DNA of 64,000 nucleotides from Streptomyces asoensis (GCF_016860545.1 NZ_BNEB01000001.1:1-64000); one strand, 5' to 3'; positions 38,470 through 48,417 are shown, counted from the first letter of the stretch. The notes: generated by a model not told the origin, from the sequence alone. Numbers and translations are program-made.

Positions 38470-39225
38470 TCAGCGCACGGGGTGTCCGGTCTCCCGCAGC
38501 GCGTTCTTGACCTCGCCGATCCGCAGGTCGCCGAAGTGGAACACGGACGCGGCGAGCACCGCGTCCGCGCCCGCGTCGACGGCCGGCGGGAAGTCGGCGA
38601 GCCGGCCGGCGCCGCCGGAGGCGATGACCGGGACGCGTACGTGCTCGCGCACGGCGGCGATCATGTCGAGGTCGTAGCCGTCCTTGGTGCCGTCCGCGTC
38701 CATCGAGTTGAGCAGGATCTCGCCGGCGCCCAGTTCGGCCGCCCGGTGCGCCCACTCGATCGCGTCGATGCCGGTGCCCTTGCGGCCGCCGTGGGTCGTC
38801 ACCTCGAAGGTCCCGGCGGGGGTGCGCCGGGCGTCCACCGAGAGGACCAGGACCTGGCTGCCGAACCGCTCGGCGATCTCCTTGATCAGTTCCGGGCGGG
38901 CGATGGCGGCGGTGTTGACGCCGACCTTGTCCGCGCCGGCCCGCAGCAGCCTGTCGACGTCCTCGGGGGTGCGCACCCCGCCGCCGACGGTGAGCGGGAT
39001 GAACACCTGCTCGGCGGTGCGGCGCACCACGTCGTAGGTCGTCTCCCGGTTGCCCGACGAGGCGGTGATGTCGAGGAACGTCAGTTCGTCGGCGCCCTCG
39101 GCGTCGTACACCTTGGCCATCTCGACGGGGTCGCCCGCGTCGCGCAGGTTCTGGAAGTTGACGCCCTTGACGACGCGGCCGTTGTCCACGTCCAGACACG
39201 GGATGACCCGTACGGCGAGCGTCAT
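38470..39225 (-). CDS. hisF: Imidazole glycerol phosphate synthase cyclase subunit
   Basis: This 251-residue half of IGP synthase uses ammonia from HisH to make imidazole glycerol phosphate and AICAR. The catalytic aspartates are in [19 protein letters not shown] (D12) and [12 protein letters not shown] (near residue 130). The (beta-alpha)8 phosphate sites [11 protein letters not shown] and [11 protein letters not shown] are intact. ATG 39225 overlaps the stop of the RidA-type gene (ATGA). It is the last gene of the his operon. HisH is encoded three genes upstream in the same operon, so the two subunits are co-expressed. Confidence 0.96.
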   Translation of the reverse strand: MTLAVRVIPCLDVDNGRVVKGVNFQNLRDAGDPVEMAKVYDAEGADELTFLDITASSGNRETTYDVVRRTAEQVFIPLTVGGGVRTPEDVDRLLRAGADKVGVNTAAIARPELIKEIAERFGSQVLVLSVDARRTPAGTFEVTTHGGRKGTGIDAIEWAHRAAELGAGEILLNSMDADGTKDGYDLDMIAAVREHVRVPVIASGGAGRLADFPPAVDAGADAVLAASVFHFGDLRIGEVKNALRETGHPVR

Positions 39226-39635
39226 ACGGCGGACTCCTCGTTTCCCGGGCCGGCGCGGAACGCCTCGACCTCGACCTCGACGACCAGGCTCGGGTCCACG
39301 AGGCCGGAGACGATGACCATGGACGCGGCGGGGCGGACGGAGTCGAACAGCTCCTTGTGGGCGCGTCCGACCTCGTCGACGTCGCGCGCGTGGGTCAGGT
39401 ACATGCGGGTGCGCACGACGTCGTCGCGTCCCAGACCCAGCCGGTCCAGCGCCGCGAAGGCGACGCCGAACGCGTTGACCGTCTGCTCGTACGGATCGCC
39501 GCCGGCGATCTCGCCGTCCACGACCGAGGTGCAGCCGGAGACCAGCACCAGGCCGTTGGGCAGTTCCACCGCGCGGGAGTAGCCGAAGGCCTCCTCCCAG
39601 GGGGCGCCGGTCGTCACGCGTCGCAGTTCGCTCAC
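39222..39635 (-). CDS. RidA/YjgF family protein within the his operon
   Basis: This 137-residue protein belongs to the RidA (YjgF/YER057c/UK114) family, whose members hydrolyse reactive enamine/imine intermediates. The typical motifs are present: [48 protein letters not shown], and the C-terminal [21 protein letters not shown]. The usual catalytic arginine stretch (near residue 100) reads [11 protein letters not shown], so an Arg is present. GTG 39635 overlaps the priA stop and its own stop overlaps hisF ATG, placing it firmly in the his operon. A damage-control role in histidine metabolism is likely but unproven. Confidence 0.88.
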   Translation of the reverse strand: MSELRRVTTGAPWEEAFGYSRAVELPNGLVLVSGCTSVVDGEIAGGDPYEQTVNAFGVAFAALDRLGLGRDDVVRTRMYLTHARDVDEVGRAHKELFDSVRPAASMVIVSGLVDPSLVVEVEVEAFRAGPGNEESAV

Positions 39636-40357
39636 CGGGCCACCGCCTCCAGGGCCTCTTCCAGGGTGAAGGCCTCGGCGTACAGGGCCTTGCCGACGAT
39701 GGAGCCCTCCACGCCGAGCGGGACGAGTGCGGCGATGGCGCGCAGGTCGTCGAGGGAGGAGACCCCGCCGGACGCCACGACGGGACGGTCCGTCACGGCG
39801 CAGACGTTCTTCAGGAGCTCCAGGTTGGGGCCCTGGAGGGTGCCGTCCTTGGCGATGTCGGTGACGACGTAGCGGGCGCAGCCCTCCTTGTCGAGGCGGG
39901 CCAGCGTCTCGTAGAGGTCGCCTCCGTCGCGGGTCCAGCCGCGCCCGCGCAGGGTCGTGCCCCGTACGTCGAGGCCGACGGCGATCTTGTCGCCGTGCTC
40001 GGCGATGACCTTGGCGACCCACTCGGGCGTCTCCAGGGCGGCCGTGCCCAGGTTGACGCGGGTGCAGCCGGTGGCGAGGGCGGCGGCGAGGGTGTCGTCG
40101 TCGCGGATGCCGCCGGACAGCTCGACCTTGATGTCCATCGCGCCGGCGACCTCGGCGATCAGGGCGCGGTTGTCGCCGGTGCCGAAGGCGGCGTCGAGGT
40201 CGACCAGGTGCAGCCACTCGGCGCCCGAGCGCTGCCAGGCGAGGGCCGCCTCGAGCGGGGAGCCGTAGGAGGTCTCGGTGCCCGACTCGCCGTGCACGAG
40301 GCGGACGGCCTGGCCGTCGCGGACGTCGACGGCGGGGAGGAGTTCGAGCTTGCTCAC
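39632..40357 (-). CDS. priA: Bifunctional HisA/TrpF isomerase PriA
   Basis: This 241-residue (beta-alpha)8 isomerase, in Streptomyces, acts both on ProFAR (HisA step) and on phosphoribosyl anthranilate (TrpF step). The catalytic aspartates are D11 ([10 protein letters not shown]) and D130 ([15 protein letters not shown]), and the two phosphate sites are [10 protein letters not shown] and [11 protein letters not shown]. It starts at GTG 40357, overlapping hisH (GTGA). No separate trpF is seen beside trpC, trpB, trpA or trpE, which agrees with the dual role. By sequence alone it could be plain HisA; the actinobacterial context decides. Confidence 0.92.
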   Translation of the reverse strand: MSKLELLPAVDVRDGQAVRLVHGESGTETSYGSPLEAALAWQRSGAEWLHLVDLDAAFGTGDNRALIAEVAGAMDIKVELSGGIRDDDTLAAALATGCTRVNLGTAALETPEWVAKVIAEHGDKIAVGLDVRGTTLRGRGWTRDGGDLYETLARLDKEGCARYVVTDIAKDGTLQGPNLELLKNVCAVTDRPVVASGGVSSLDDLRAIAALVPLGVEGSIVGKALYAEAFTLEEALEAVAR

Positions 40358-41007
40358 AGTGTTCCGATCCAGTTGGTGAGGAGCTGGGCTCCGGCGTCGC
40401 CGGACTTCTCGGGGTGGAACTGCGTGGCCCACAGGGCGCCGTTCTCCACGGCGGCCACGAACGGCTTGCCGTGCGTCGACCAGCTCACCTTCGGCGCGCG
40501 CAGCAGCGGGTTGTGCACGTCGAGGGACCAGTCCTGCACGGCGTAGGAGTGCACGAAGTAGAAGCGGGCGTCCGCGTCCAGGCCGGCGAACAGCTCGGAG
40601 TCGGCCGGGGCGTCGACGGTGTTCCAGCCCATGTGGGGCACGATCTCGGCCTGGAGCGGCTCGACGGCGCCGGGCCACTCGTCGAGGCCCTCGGTCTCCA
40701 CGCCGTGCTCGATGCCCCGGGCGAACAGGATCTGCATGCCGACGCAGATGCCCATCACGGGCCGTCCGCCGGACAGCCGGCGGCCGATGATCCAGTCGCC
40801 GCGGGCCTCCTTCAGACCGCGCATGCAGGCGGCGAAGGCGCCGACGCCCGGCACCAGCAGTCCGTCGGCGTTCATGGCCGCGTCGAAGTCACGGGTGATC
40901 TCGACGTCGGCCCCGGCGCGCGCGAGGGCGCGTTCCGCGGAACGGACGTTGCCGAAGCCGTAGTCGAAGACGACGACCTTCTTCGGGTTCTTCGCGGCGG
41001 TGCTCAA
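40354..41007 (-). CDS. hisH: Imidazole glycerol phosphate synthase glutaminase subunit (TTG start)
   Basis: This 217-residue class I glutamine amidotransferase supplies ammonia to HisF. The catalytic triad is C88 ([10 protein letters not shown]), H198 and E200 (QFHPEK). I chose TTG 41007 ([19 protein letters not shown]): GGAGG lies seven bases upstream, and the TTG overlaps the stop of the 54-aa membrane gene as TTGA. Frame upstream of that codon has no better start. TTG is uncommon and may lower translation, with coupling compensating. The 3' end overlaps priA by GTGA. Confidence 0.93.
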   Translation of the reverse strand: MSTAAKNPKKVVVFDYGFGNVRSAERALARAGADVEITRDFDAAMNADGLLVPGVGAFAACMRGLKEARGDWIIGRRLSGGRPVMGICVGMQILFARGIEHGVETEGLDEWPGAVEPLQAEIVPHMGWNTVDAPADSELFAGLDADARFYFVHSYAVQDWSLDVHNPLLRAPKVSWSTHGKPFVAAVENGALWATQFHPEKSGDAGAQLLTNWIGTL

Positions 41008-41168
41008 TTCCAGACCTCCAGCCGCACGACGCCGGCGAGGAGGCACATCGCGGCGCCGATGGAGAGCAGCACGATCAGGCTCTTCGGCATCTGCTGCTTG
41101 ACGAAGGAGTAGATGCCCCCGGCGAGGAAGAGGCCGACGACGATCAGGACGGTCGACAGTCCGCTCAT
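41004..41168 (-). CDS. 54-residue conserved-type membrane protein inside the his operon
   Basis: This small gene begins [20 protein letters not shown]; the sequence continues with [15 protein letters not shown] and ends GVVRLEVWN. Two hydrophobic segments (about residues 5-19 and 29-47) flank a short basic loop. It starts four bases after hisB and its TGA overlaps the hisH TTG, so it is locked into the operon and probably drives hisH translation by coupling. It has no known domain. Its predicted two-helix hairpin suggests a membrane peptide; the coding potential and junctions argue that it is real. Confidence 0.75.
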   Translation of the reverse strand: MSGLSTVLIVVGLFLAGGIYSFVKQQMPKSLIVLLSIGAAMCLLAGVVRLEVWN

Positions 41169-41172
41169 GGCT

Positions 41173-41775
41173 TTACAGTGCGCCCTTCGTGGAGGGGAGG
41201 ATGCCGGCCGCGCGCGGGTCGCGCTCGGAGGCGTAGCGCAGGGCCCGGGCCAGCGCCTTGAACTGGCACTCCACGATGTGGTGCGCGTTGCGCCCGTAGG
41301 GCACGTGCACGTGCAGCGCGATCTGCGCCTGGGCGACGAAGGACTCCAGGATGTGCCGGGTCATCGTGGTGTCGTACTCGCCGATCATCGGCGCCATCTT
41401 CTCGGGCTCGGTGTGCACGAGGTAGGGGCGGCCGGAGAGGTCGACGGTGACCTGGGCGAGGGACTCGTCCAGCGGGACCGTGCAGTTGCCGAAGCGGTAG
41501 ATGCCCACCTTGTCGCCGAGGGCCTGCTTGAAGGCGGCGCCGAGCGCGAGGGCGGTGTCCTCGATGGTGTGGTGGGAGTCGATGTGCAGGTCGCCGTCGG
41601 TCTTCACGGTGAGGTCGAACAGACCGTGCCGTCCGAGCTGGTCGAGCATGTGGTCGTAGAAGCCGACGCCGGTGGACACGTCGACCTTGCCGGTGCCGTC
41701 GAGGTTGATCTCGACGAGGACCGACGTCTCCTTCGTGGTGCGCTCGATTCTCCCGACACGCCCTTCGCGAGTCAT
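41173..41775 (-). CDS. hisB: Imidazoleglycerol-phosphate dehydratase
   Basis: This 200-residue HisB has the dehydratase domain only, without a fused phosphatase. Metal-binding histidine motifs occur twice, [14 protein letters not shown] and [18 protein letters not shown] in the first half, and [35 protein letters not shown] in the second. ATG 41775 overlaps the hisC stop (ATGA). The histidinol-phosphate phosphatase of the pathway is not in this window. The next gene, a 54-residue membrane protein, starts four bases downstream. Confidence 0.96.
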   Translation of the reverse strand: MTREGRVGRIERTTKETSVLVEINLDGTGKVDVSTGVGFYDHMLDQLGRHGLFDLTVKTDGDLHIDSHHTIEDTALALGAAFKQALGDKVGIYRFGNCTVPLDESLAQVTVDLSGRPYLVHTEPEKMAPMIGEYDTTMTRHILESFVAQAQIALHVHVPYGRNAHHIVECQFKALARALRYASERDPRAAGILPSTKGAL

Positions 41776-42881
41776 GCGCTCTGCTCCTTCTTCAGTTCAC
41801 GGACCGCGTCGAGGAACGCGTCGTTCTCTTCGGGGGTTCCGGCGGTGACCCGCAGCCAGCCGGGCACGCCGTTGTCCCGGACCAGGACGCCCCGGTCGAG
41901 GATCTGCCGCCAGACGGCGTGGGCGTCCTCGAACCGCCCGAACTGCACGAAGTTGGCGTCGGACGCCGTGACCTCGTAGCCGGTCGCGAGCAGCTCGCCC
42001 ATCAGCCGGTCGCGTTCCGACTTGAGCTGCTCGACGTACTTAAGCAGCGTGCCGGTGTGCTCCAGGGCGGCCAGCGCGGTCGCCTGGGTGACGGCGGACA
42101 GGTGGTACGGCAGCCGGACGAGCTGGACGGCGTCCACGACCGCCGGGTGGGCGGCGAGGTAGCCGAGACGCAGGCCGGCCGCGCCGAAGGCCTTCGACAT
42201 GGTGCGCGAGACGACGAGGTTCGGCCGTCCTTCGAGCAGCGGCAGCAGCGAGTCGCCGTGGCTGAACTCGACGTAGGCCTCGTCGACGACCACCATGGAG
42301 GGCTTGGCGCGCTGGGCGGCCTCGTACAGCGCGAGGACCGTCCCGGCCGGGACCGCGGTGCCGGTGGGGTTGTTGGGGGTGGTGACGAAGACGACGTCGG
42401 GCCGGTGCTCGGCGACGGCCCGTTCGGCGGCCGCGAGGTCGATGGTGAAGTCCTCGTTGCGGGGGCCGGAGATCCATCCGGTTCCGGTGCCGCGCGCGAT
42501 GAGCCCGTGCATGGAGTACGACGGCTCGAAGCCGATCGCGGTCCGGCCGGGTCCGCCGAAGGTCTGGAGCAGCTGCTGGATGACCTCGTTGGAGCCGTTC
42601 GCCGCCCACACGTTCTCCGTGCCGACGCGGTACCCCGAGGTGTCGGTGAGGTACTTCGCGAGCTGCGTGCGCAGTTCGACGGCGTCGCGGTCGGGGTAGC
42701 GGTTGAGGTCGCGGGCCGCCTCGCGCACCCGCTCGGCGATCCGCTCGACCAGCGGTTCGGGCAGCGGGTAGGGGTTCTCGTTGGTGTTGAGCCGTACGGG
42801 GACGTCCAGCTGGGGCGCGCCGTAGGGGGACTTGCCGCGCAGCTCGTCCCGTACGGGGAGATCGTCGATTCCGAAGCTCAC
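41772..42881 (-). CDS. hisC: Histidinol-phosphate aminotransferase
   Basis: This 369-residue class I/II PLP aminotransferase converts imidazole acetol phosphate to histidinol phosphate. The N-terminus [21 protein letters not shown] is the HisC signature. NPNNPTG lies in [15 protein letters not shown] (near residue 167), VDEAYVEFS binds the cofactor, and the Schiff-base lysine is in [18 protein letters not shown] (near residue 238). GTG 42881 overlaps the hisD stop (GTGA) and its own stop overlaps hisB. Confidence 0.95.
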   Translation of the reverse strand: MSFGIDDLPVRDELRGKSPYGAPQLDVPVRLNTNENPYPLPEPLVERIAERVREAARDLNRYPDRDAVELRTQLAKYLTDTSGYRVGTENVWAANGSNEVIQQLLQTFGGPGRTAIGFEPSYSMHGLIARGTGTGWISGPRNEDFTIDLAAAERAVAEHRPDVVFVTTPNNPTGTAVPAGTVLALYEAAQRAKPSMVVVDEAYVEFSHGDSLLPLLEGRPNLVVSRTMSKAFGAAGLRLGYLAAHPAVVDAVQLVRLPYHLSAVTQATALAALEHTGTLLKYVEQLKSERDRLMGELLATGYEVTASDANFVQFGRFEDAHAVWRQILDRGVLVRDNGVPGWLRVTAGTPEENDAFLDAVRELKKEQSA

Positions 42882-44203
42882 TTGCTCGTCGGTACCTTCC
42901 AGTCGAACCGCGCCTTGATCGCCGCCCCGTGGGCCGGCAGGTCCTCCGCCTCCGCGAGCGTCACCACGTGGTGCGCCACCTCGGCCAGCGCGTCACGGGT
43001 GTAGTCGACGATGTGGATGCCCCGCAGGAAGGACTGCACGGACAGTCCGGAGGAGTGGCAGGCGCAGCCGCCCGTGGGGAGCACGTGGTTGGACCCGGCC
43101 GCGTAGTCGCCGAGGGAGACCGGCGCCCAGGGGCCGACGAAGATCGCGCCGGCGTTCCTCACCCGGTCGGCCACGGCGGCGGCGTCGGCGGTCTGGATCT
43201 CCAGGTGCTCGGCGCCGTACGCGTCGACCACCCGCAGGCCCTCGTCGACGCCGTCGACCAGCACGATCGCCGACTGCCGGCCGGCGAGTGCGGGGACGAT
43301 CCGGTCGTCGACGTGCTTGGTGGCCGCGACCTGCGGTTCCAGTTCCTTCGCGACCGCGTCCGCCAGGTCGACCGAGTCGGTGACCAGGACGGCGGCGGCC
43401 AGCGGGTCGTGCTCGGCCTGGCTGATCAGGTCGGCGGCGATGTGCACGGGGTCGGCCGTGGAGTCCGCGAGGACGGCGATCTCGGTGGGTCCGGCCTCGG
43501 CGTCGATGCCGATCTTGCCGGCGAAGTGACGCTTGGCGGCGGCGACCCAGATGTTGCCGGGGCCGGTGACCATGTTGGCGGGCGCGCAGGACTCGGTGCC
43601 GTGGGCGAACATCGCGACGGCGGTCGCGCCGCCGGCCGCGTAGACCTCGTCGACGCCGAGCAGGGCGCACGCGGCGAGGATCGTCGGGTGCGGGAGGCCG
43701 TCGTACTCGGCCTGCGCCGGGGAGGCGAGGGCGATCGACCCGACGCCGGCCTCCTGGGCCGGGACGACGTTCATGATCACGGAGGACGGGTAGACGGACC
43801 GGCCGCCGGGCGCGTACAGCCCGACGCGGTCGACGGGGACCCATTTCTCGGTCACGGAGCCGCCGGGGACGACCTGGGTGGTGTGCGTCGTACGGCGCTG
43901 CGCGCGGTGGACGAGACGGGCGCGGCGGATGGACTCCTCGAGGGCGGCACGCACGGCGGGGTCGAGGCGCTCCAGCGCGTCGGCGATCGCCTGCGCGGGA
44001 ACGCGCACGGATTCCAGCCGCACCCCGTCGAACTTCTCCGCGAAGTCGATCAGCGCCGCGTCGCCCCGATGATGCACGGCCTCGCAGATCGGACGCACCT
44101 TCTCCAGGGCGGCCGAGACGTCGAAGTCGGCTCGGGGCAGCAGGTCGCGCAGGGCGGGTCCCTCGGGGAGGGCGTCGCCGCGCAGATCGATTCGGGAGAT
44201 CAC
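42878..44203 (-). CDS. hisD: Histidinol dehydrogenase
   Basis: This 441-residue zinc- and NAD-dependent HisD oxidises histidinol to histidine in two steps. Typical stretches are [93 protein letters not shown] (zinc/catalytic His) and [40 protein letters not shown] 44203 ([15 protein letters not shown]) fits the family; upstream in-frame sequence crosses the promoter. It is the first gene of the his operon. A perfect inverted repeat at 44244-44262 lies 41 bases upstream. Confidence 0.95.
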   Translation of the reverse strand: MISRIDLRGDALPEGPALRDLLPRADFDVSAALEKVRPICEAVHHRGDAALIDFAEKFDGVRLESVRVPAQAIADALERLDPAVRAALEESIRRARLVHRAQRRTTHTTQVVPGGSVTEKWVPVDRVGLYAPGGRSVYPSSVIMNVVPAQEAGVGSIALASPAQAEYDGLPHPTILAACALLGVDEVYAAGGATAVAMFAHGTESCAPANMVTGPGNIWVAAAKRHFAGKIGIDAEAGPTEIAVLADSTADPVHIAADLISQAEHDPLAAAVLVTDSVDLADAVAKELEPQVAATKHVDDRIVPALAGRQSAIVLVDGVDEGLRVVDAYGAEHLEIQTADAAAVADRVRNAGAIFVGPWAPVSLGDYAAGSNHVLPTGGCACHSSGLSVQSFLRGIHIVDYTRDALAEVAHHVVTLAEAEDLPAHGAAIKARFDWKVPTSK

Positions 44204-44243
44204 AGGGTCAATTCTCTCAGACCGGGATCGGGCCCCGTCCGCG

Positions 44244-44262
44244 TGTATCAATGGCTGATACA
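44244..44262. promoter_or_regulatory. Perfect inverted repeat in the hisD divergent promoter
   Basis: TGTATCAATGGCTGATACA has perfect 7-base arms around a 5-base centre. It lies 41 bases upstream of hisD and 108 upstream of the divergent beta-helix protein gene. The AT-rich arms suit a TetR- or GntR-type dimer; no known Streptomyces his regulator motif is recognised. Confidence 0.6.
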
Positions 44263-44370
44263 GAACGTGGCCGGAATCCGGAAGATCCCCTTCGGGTCCC
44301 GCGTCCGGGGGGCGCCCACCGGGCATGAACAGCCGTGCGATACCCATGAGTGACAGAAGAGGTGCGTGCA

Positions 44371-45957
44371 GTGACCGAGGGGGCCGGCATCCGTACGGGA
44401 GACGACGCGGGAGACCTGCCGGACGACCTGACCGCCGCCGAGGCCGGCATGTGGCAGGCCTTCCGCAACGGCAGCGTGTACGACCTGAGCAGCGGGGACA
44501 CCGTCGTGGACGATCCGCACGGCGGGCATCCGTGGGGCGAGGCGCGCACGGTGCGGGCGCGGATCGTCGCCTGGCTGCTGCTGGCCGGGCCGCCCGCGCT
44601 GGCCGGCCGGGTCTCCTCGCTGAAGCTGGTGGGCGTGCAGGTCAGCGGCACCCTGGACCTCGCGGGCGGCACGGTGGTGCCGTACCTGGAGATGCGGCGC
44701 TGCCGGTTCGAGCGGGAGGTGCTGCTGCCGGAGGCGCGGTTCACCACCTTGCGGATGGTGGACTGCTCGGTGCCGCGTCTGGAGGCGGCCCGGGTGCACA
44801 CCGAGGGCGATCTGCACCTGCCCCGCTGCCGCTTCCACAACGGCGTACGGCTCACCGACGCGCACATCGGCACCGACCTGCTGCTCAACCAGGCGATCGT
44901 CTACCGCGACCGCAGCGGGCGCTCGATCGCCGCCGACGGCATGACGGTCGGCCAGGACCTCCAGGCCGAGCTGCTCGAATCGCACGGGGAGCTCAGCCTG
45001 CGCAGCGCGAAGATCGGCGTGTCGCTGAGCCTGCGGGGCGCGCGGCTGGCCAATCCCTACACCCGGCTCGCGCTGAACGCGCCGCAGCTGACGGTGGAGC
45101 GCTCGCTGTACCTGACCCCGGCCGGCGTCGGCGGCCAGGCGCTGAGCGGCACGACCCCCGCCCGCGGGACCCGTGTCCAGCGCTTCGAGTGCCGGGGCGG
45201 GATACGGCTGGACGACGGGCGGTTCGGGGACGCCGTGGACCTGGAGCGGGCCCGGTTCGTGTTCACGGACGACCAGGAGCTGTCGCTGCGCCGGGTGCAG
45301 ACGTCCGAACTGCGATTCCTCGGCGAGCGGCCGGGCCGCGGCAAGGTGGTGCTGTCGGGCGCCCGGGTGACCAACCTGGTGGACCGGGCGGCCGCCTGGC
45401 CGGGTCCGGGCAGCGTGCACATGGGCGGCTTCGCGTACGAGAACCTGGTGCCGCAGGGGCCGTTCCCGCTGGCCGAGCGGCTGCGCTGGGTGGCCGCGGC
45501 GACCGCCGAGTACGCCCCGGAGCCGTACGAGCGGCTGGCCACGGTGCTGCGGGCCGGCGGGGAGGACGAGGACGCCCGCGAGGTGCTGCTCGCCAAGCAG
45601 CGGCGGCGGCGCGAGACCCTGCCGCCGGCCGCGAAGCTGTGGGGCTACGCGCAGGACTGGACGGTCGCGTACGGGTACCGGCCGGGGCGGGCGGCGGTGT
45701 GGATGGCGGTGCTGTGGGCGGCGAGTTCGCTGGCCTTCGCGCACGCCGCGCACCCGCCCGTCGACGCGGGGCACCCGCCCTGGAACCCGGCCCTGTTCGC
45801 GCTCGACCTGCTGCTGCCGGTGATCGACCTGGGCCAGGTCGGCCAGTGGCAGCTGAGCGGCGGCTGGCAGTGGCTGTCGGCGGCGCTGATCCTGCTGGGC
45901 TGGATCCTGGCCACGACGGTGGCGGCGGGGGCGACGAGGCTGCTGCGCCGGGGCTGA
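44371..45957 (+). CDS. Beta-helix-like membrane-associated protein, function unknown
   Basis: This 528-residue protein has three parts. Residues up to about 90 are helical and acidic ([19 protein letters not shown]). The middle (about 90-360) is a series of ~20-residue units such as [38 protein letters not shown] and [19 protein letters not shown], resembling pentapeptide or right-handed beta-helix repeats. The end carries two membrane segments (about residues 436-455 and 498-519). GTG 44371 has AAGAGG eight bases upstream; GTG 44350 is an alternative. Related Streptomyces genes are sometimes labelled oxidoreductase, but no cofactor motif is visible. It is divergent from hisD. Confidence 0.72.
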   Translation: MTEGAGIRTGDDAGDLPDDLTAAEAGMWQAFRNGSVYDLSSGDTVVDDPHGGHPWGEARTVRARIVAWLLLAGPPALAGRVSSLKLVGVQVSGTLDLAGGTVVPYLEMRRCRFEREVLLPEARFTTLRMVDCSVPRLEAARVHTEGDLHLPRCRFHNGVRLTDAHIGTDLLLNQAIVYRDRSGRSIAADGMTVGQDLQAELLESHGELSLRSAKIGVSLSLRGARLANPYTRLALNAPQLTVERSLYLTPAGVGGQALSGTTPARGTRVQRFECRGGIRLDDGRFGDAVDLERARFVFTDDQELSLRRVQTSELRFLGERPGRGKVVLSGARVTNLVDRAAAWPGPGSVHMGGFAYENLVPQGPFPLAERLRWVAAATAEYAPEPYERLATVLRAGGEDEDAREVLLAKQRRRRETLPPAAKLWGYAQDWTVAYGYRPGRAAVWMAVLWAASSLAFAHAAHPPVDAGHPPWNPALFALDLLLPVIDLGQVGQWQLSGGWQWLSAALILLGWILATTVAAGATRLLRRG

Positions 45958-46083
45958 CCAGCGCACTCCGCGTGCCCGTACGGTCGCGGTGCTGTGACCT
46001 TTTACCGCCCCTTGACCGGAGGGTGTACAACTTTCGTGAAGGTCCCCGAACCCTCTGGCGCAATCTGAACCCGCGGCTTTTCA

Positions 46084-47130
46084 ATGGGCCACACCATGGC
46101 TCTGCTGCCCCCGTTCATCCGTGCCTCCCGGGCCTCCCGGACGACACGGAACGCCGCCGCCCCCCACAGCGCCGCCGGGCTCCCCGCCGACGACGAGGTG
46201 CTCCTCGACGTGCCCGACGACCGTCTCGGTCCCGCCCTGGTCGCCGCCGGCCTGGGCGCCTACGCACCTGCCGCCCAGCTCATGGCCCGTACCCGGGAAC
46301 AGGCCGAGTGGGAGTACCGCGACCGCTACGCGACCCGCCTGGCGTCCTTCGCGCGCTCGCGTCCGGAGTGGTTCGAGGAGTGGCGTGCCGCCGCCCCGCG
46401 CGACCCGGACGTCCTGCTGGTGTCCGCCCAGCTCGCGGTGGACCGGGCCTGGAGCTCCCCGGCCCGGGCCGAGCTGCTGCGCGAGGTCAGTCCGCTGATC
46501 ACGGCGGCCGCGCAGAGCGACGTACGCGACCCGGTGCCGTGGCGGATCGCCCTCGACCACGCGCGCGGCACGCGGGCCGGGCACAAGTACTTCGGCGAGC
46601 TGTGGGAGGCGGCGGTGCGCCGGGCGCCGCACCACTACGGCTGCCATGTGGCCGCCGAGCGCTATCTGGCCGAGTCGTGGCACGGCTCCCACCGGGAGTG
46701 CTTCGACTTCGCCGACCGGGCCGCGCAGGACGCGCCGGCCGGCTCCCTCGTCCAGGCGCTGCCCGCGCGGGCCGCCTTCGCGTACCTGACCGACGGCTGC
46801 GGGCCCGAGGTGCCGCGCGAGCGGCTGGACGCGGCGGCCGACCGCGCCGTCGCGCTCTCCGCCCGTTTCCCCTCCCTCGACCCGTGGCCGGCCGAGATCC
46901 GCAACCTGCTGACGTACGTGCTGGTCCGCCTGGACCGGCGCGACGACGCCCTCGCCCAGCTGCGCCTGATCGGCCCGTACGCGACGTCCTTCCCCTGGGG
47001 CCGGCTGTCGGACGACCCGCTCGGCCACTTCCTGGCGGTGCGCGAGGAAGTGCGCTCCGGGCCGTCCGGGCGGCCCCCGTGGCAGCCGGAGAACGGGCAC
47101 GGCGGACGAGTTAGTCCCGGGGACCACTAG
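46084..47130 (+). CDS. Hypothetical helical protein (Streptomyces-type)
   Basis: This protein of up to 348 residues, rich in Ala, Arg and Glu, appears all-helical. Segments such as DVLLVSAQLAVDRAW, PVPWRIALDHARGTRAG and ERYLAESWHGSHRECFDFADRAAQDAP resemble degenerate TPR-like helical repeats. There is no signal peptide or membrane segment. ATG 46084 or ATG 46096 may be the start; neither has a good ribosome site, but a TTGACC...TACAAC-type promoter lies about 70 bases upstream. Its end is 11 bases before the LON-domain gene, so the two may be co-transcribed. I do not recognise its function. Confidence 0.7.
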   Translation: MGHTMALLPPFIRASRASRTTRNAAAPHSAAGLPADDEVLLDVPDDRLGPALVAAGLGAYAPAAQLMARTREQAEWEYRDRYATRLASFARSRPEWFEEWRAAAPRDPDVLLVSAQLAVDRAWSSPARAELLREVSPLITAAAQSDVRDPVPWRIALDHARGTRAGHKYFGELWEAAVRRAPHHYGCHVAAERYLAESWHGSHRECFDFADRAAQDAPAGSLVQALPARAAFAYLTDGCGPEVPRERLDAAADRAVALSARFPSLDPWPAEIRNLLTYVLVRLDRRDDALAQLRLIGPYATSFPWGRLSDDPLGHFLAVREEVRSGPSGRPPWQPENGHGGRVSPGDH

Positions 47131-47141
47131 GCTTCTGCGTC

Positions 47142-47882
47142 GTGACCACCGTCCGTCTGCCGCTCTTCCCCCTCAACTCGGTGCTGTTCCCGGGACTCGT
47201 GCTCCCGCTGAACGTCTTCGAGGAGCGTTATCGCGCCATGATGCGCGACCTGCTGAAGACCCCCGAGGACGAATCGCGCCGGTTCGCCGTCGTGGCCATC
47301 CGTGACGGCCACGAGGTCGCGGCGAGCTCCCCGGGGCTGCCCGATCCGACCTCGCCGCCCGACCGCGGCCCCGCGGCCGGCTTCGGCGACTCCCCCCTCG
47401 AGACGTTCCACGACGTGGGCTGCGTGGCCGACGCGGCGACGATCCGCGAACGCGCCGACGGCACCTTCGAGGTGCTGGCCACCGGCACGACGCGCGTGAA
47501 GCTGCTGTCGGTGGACGCCTCGGGCCCCTTCCTGACCGCCGAGCTCCAGGAACTGCCCGAGGAGCCGGGGGACGAGGCGGGTGCTCTCGCGGAGGGGGTG
47601 CTGCGCGCCTTCCGGCAGTACCAGAAGCGCCTGGCGGGTGCCCGCGAACGCTCCCTGACCACCGGCGCCGAGCTGCCGGACGACCCGTCCGTGGTGTCGT
47701 ACCTGGTGGCGGCGGCGATGATGCTGGACACCCCGACCAAGCAGCGCCTGCTCCAGGCCCCCGACACCGCTTCCCGGCTGCGGGAGGAGCTGACCCTGCT
47801 GCGCGCGGAGACGGCGATCATCCGCAGTCTGCCCTCGCTGCCCGCGTCGGACCTGACGCGCGGCCCGACGAGTCTGAACTGA
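47142..47882 (+). CDS. LON substrate-binding-domain protein
   Basis: This 246-residue protein consists almost wholly of the N-terminal substrate-binding domain of Lon proteases (PF02190), without ATPase or protease parts. Markers are LPLFPLNSVLFPGLVLPLNVFEERYRAMM (residues 5-33), ETFHDVGCVADAATIRERADGTFEVLATGTTRVKLLS, and helical C-terminal PSVVSYLVAAAMMLDTPTKQRLLQAPDTASRLREEL. Stand-alone forms are common in actinobacteria; their client is unknown. GTG 47142 is used. It lies between a hypothetical gene (11 bases) and ybaK (13 bases), probably one operon. Confidence 0.9.
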   Translation: MTTVRLPLFPLNSVLFPGLVLPLNVFEERYRAMMRDLLKTPEDESRRFAVVAIRDGHEVAASSPGLPDPTSPPDRGPAAGFGDSPLETFHDVGCVADAATIRERADGTFEVLATGTTRVKLLSVDASGPFLTAELQELPEEPGDEAGALAEGVLRAFRQYQKRLAGARERSLTTGAELPDDPSVVSYLVAAAMMLDTPTKQRLLQAPDTASRLREELTLLRAETAIIRSLPSLPASDLTRGPTSLN

Positions 47883-47895
47883 AGGTCCGGCCCGC

Positions 47896-48399
47896 ATGGC
47901 GAAGAAGCAGAAGAAGCAGCAGCAGTCCGGGGGCACGCCCGCGACGGTGGCCCTCACCGCCGCCGGGGTGGAGTTCACGGTGCACGCCTACGAGCACGAC
48001 CCGAGCCACCCGTCCTACGGCGAGGAGGCGGCCGAGGCGATGGGCGTCTCCCCCGACCGGGTCTTCAAGACGCTGGTCGCGGACGTGGACGGCGCCCTGA
48101 CGGTGGCCGTCGTGCCGGTGGCCGGTTCGCTGGACCTGAAGGCCCTGGCCTCGGCGGTCGGCGGCAAGCGGGCGGCGATGGCCGACCCGGTCCTTGCGGA
48201 GCGCACCACGGGCTACGTCCGGGGCGGCATCTCGCCCCTGGGGCAGCGCAAGCGGCTCCCCACGGTCGTGGACGCCTCGGCGACGGACCACGCCACCATC
48301 TGCGTCTCGGCCGGCCGCAGGGGCCTGGAGGTCGAGCTGTCCCCCGCCGACCTGGCCGCCCTCACCGCGGCGGTGCTGTCCCCGATCGCCCGCGGCTGA
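47896..48399 (+). CDS. ybaK: YbaK/EbsC-type Cys-tRNA(Pro) deacylase
   Basis: This 167-residue trans-editing protein hydrolyses mischarged Cys-tRNA(Pro) (YbaK/ProX superfamily). The conserved lysine lies in SPDRVFKTLVADVDG (near residue 56), and RGGISPLGQRKRLPTVVDAS (near residues 110-129) is the family loop. GRRGLEVELSPADL closes the domain. The N-terminus has a lysine/glutamine-rich start (MAKKQKKQQQSGG). It follows the LON-domain gene by 13 bases and ends before a short GC hairpin (48418-48435). Confidence 0.93.
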   Translation: MAKKQKKQQQSGGTPATVALTAAGVEFTVHAYEHDPSHPSYGEEAAEAMGVSPDRVFKTLVADVDGALTVAVVPVAGSLDLKALASAVGGKRAAMADPVLAERTTGYVRGGISPLGQRKRLPTVVDASATDHATICVSAGRRGLEVELSPADLAALTAAVLSPIARG

Positions 48400-48417
48400 C
48401 CGGCCCGGGAGCGGGGT

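Noticed and set aside
44325..47114. 929-codon plus-strand frame across the beta-helix protein and next gene
   Set aside because: It is the wrong frame across two real genes, giving Arg/Gly/Ala-rich low-complexity translation.
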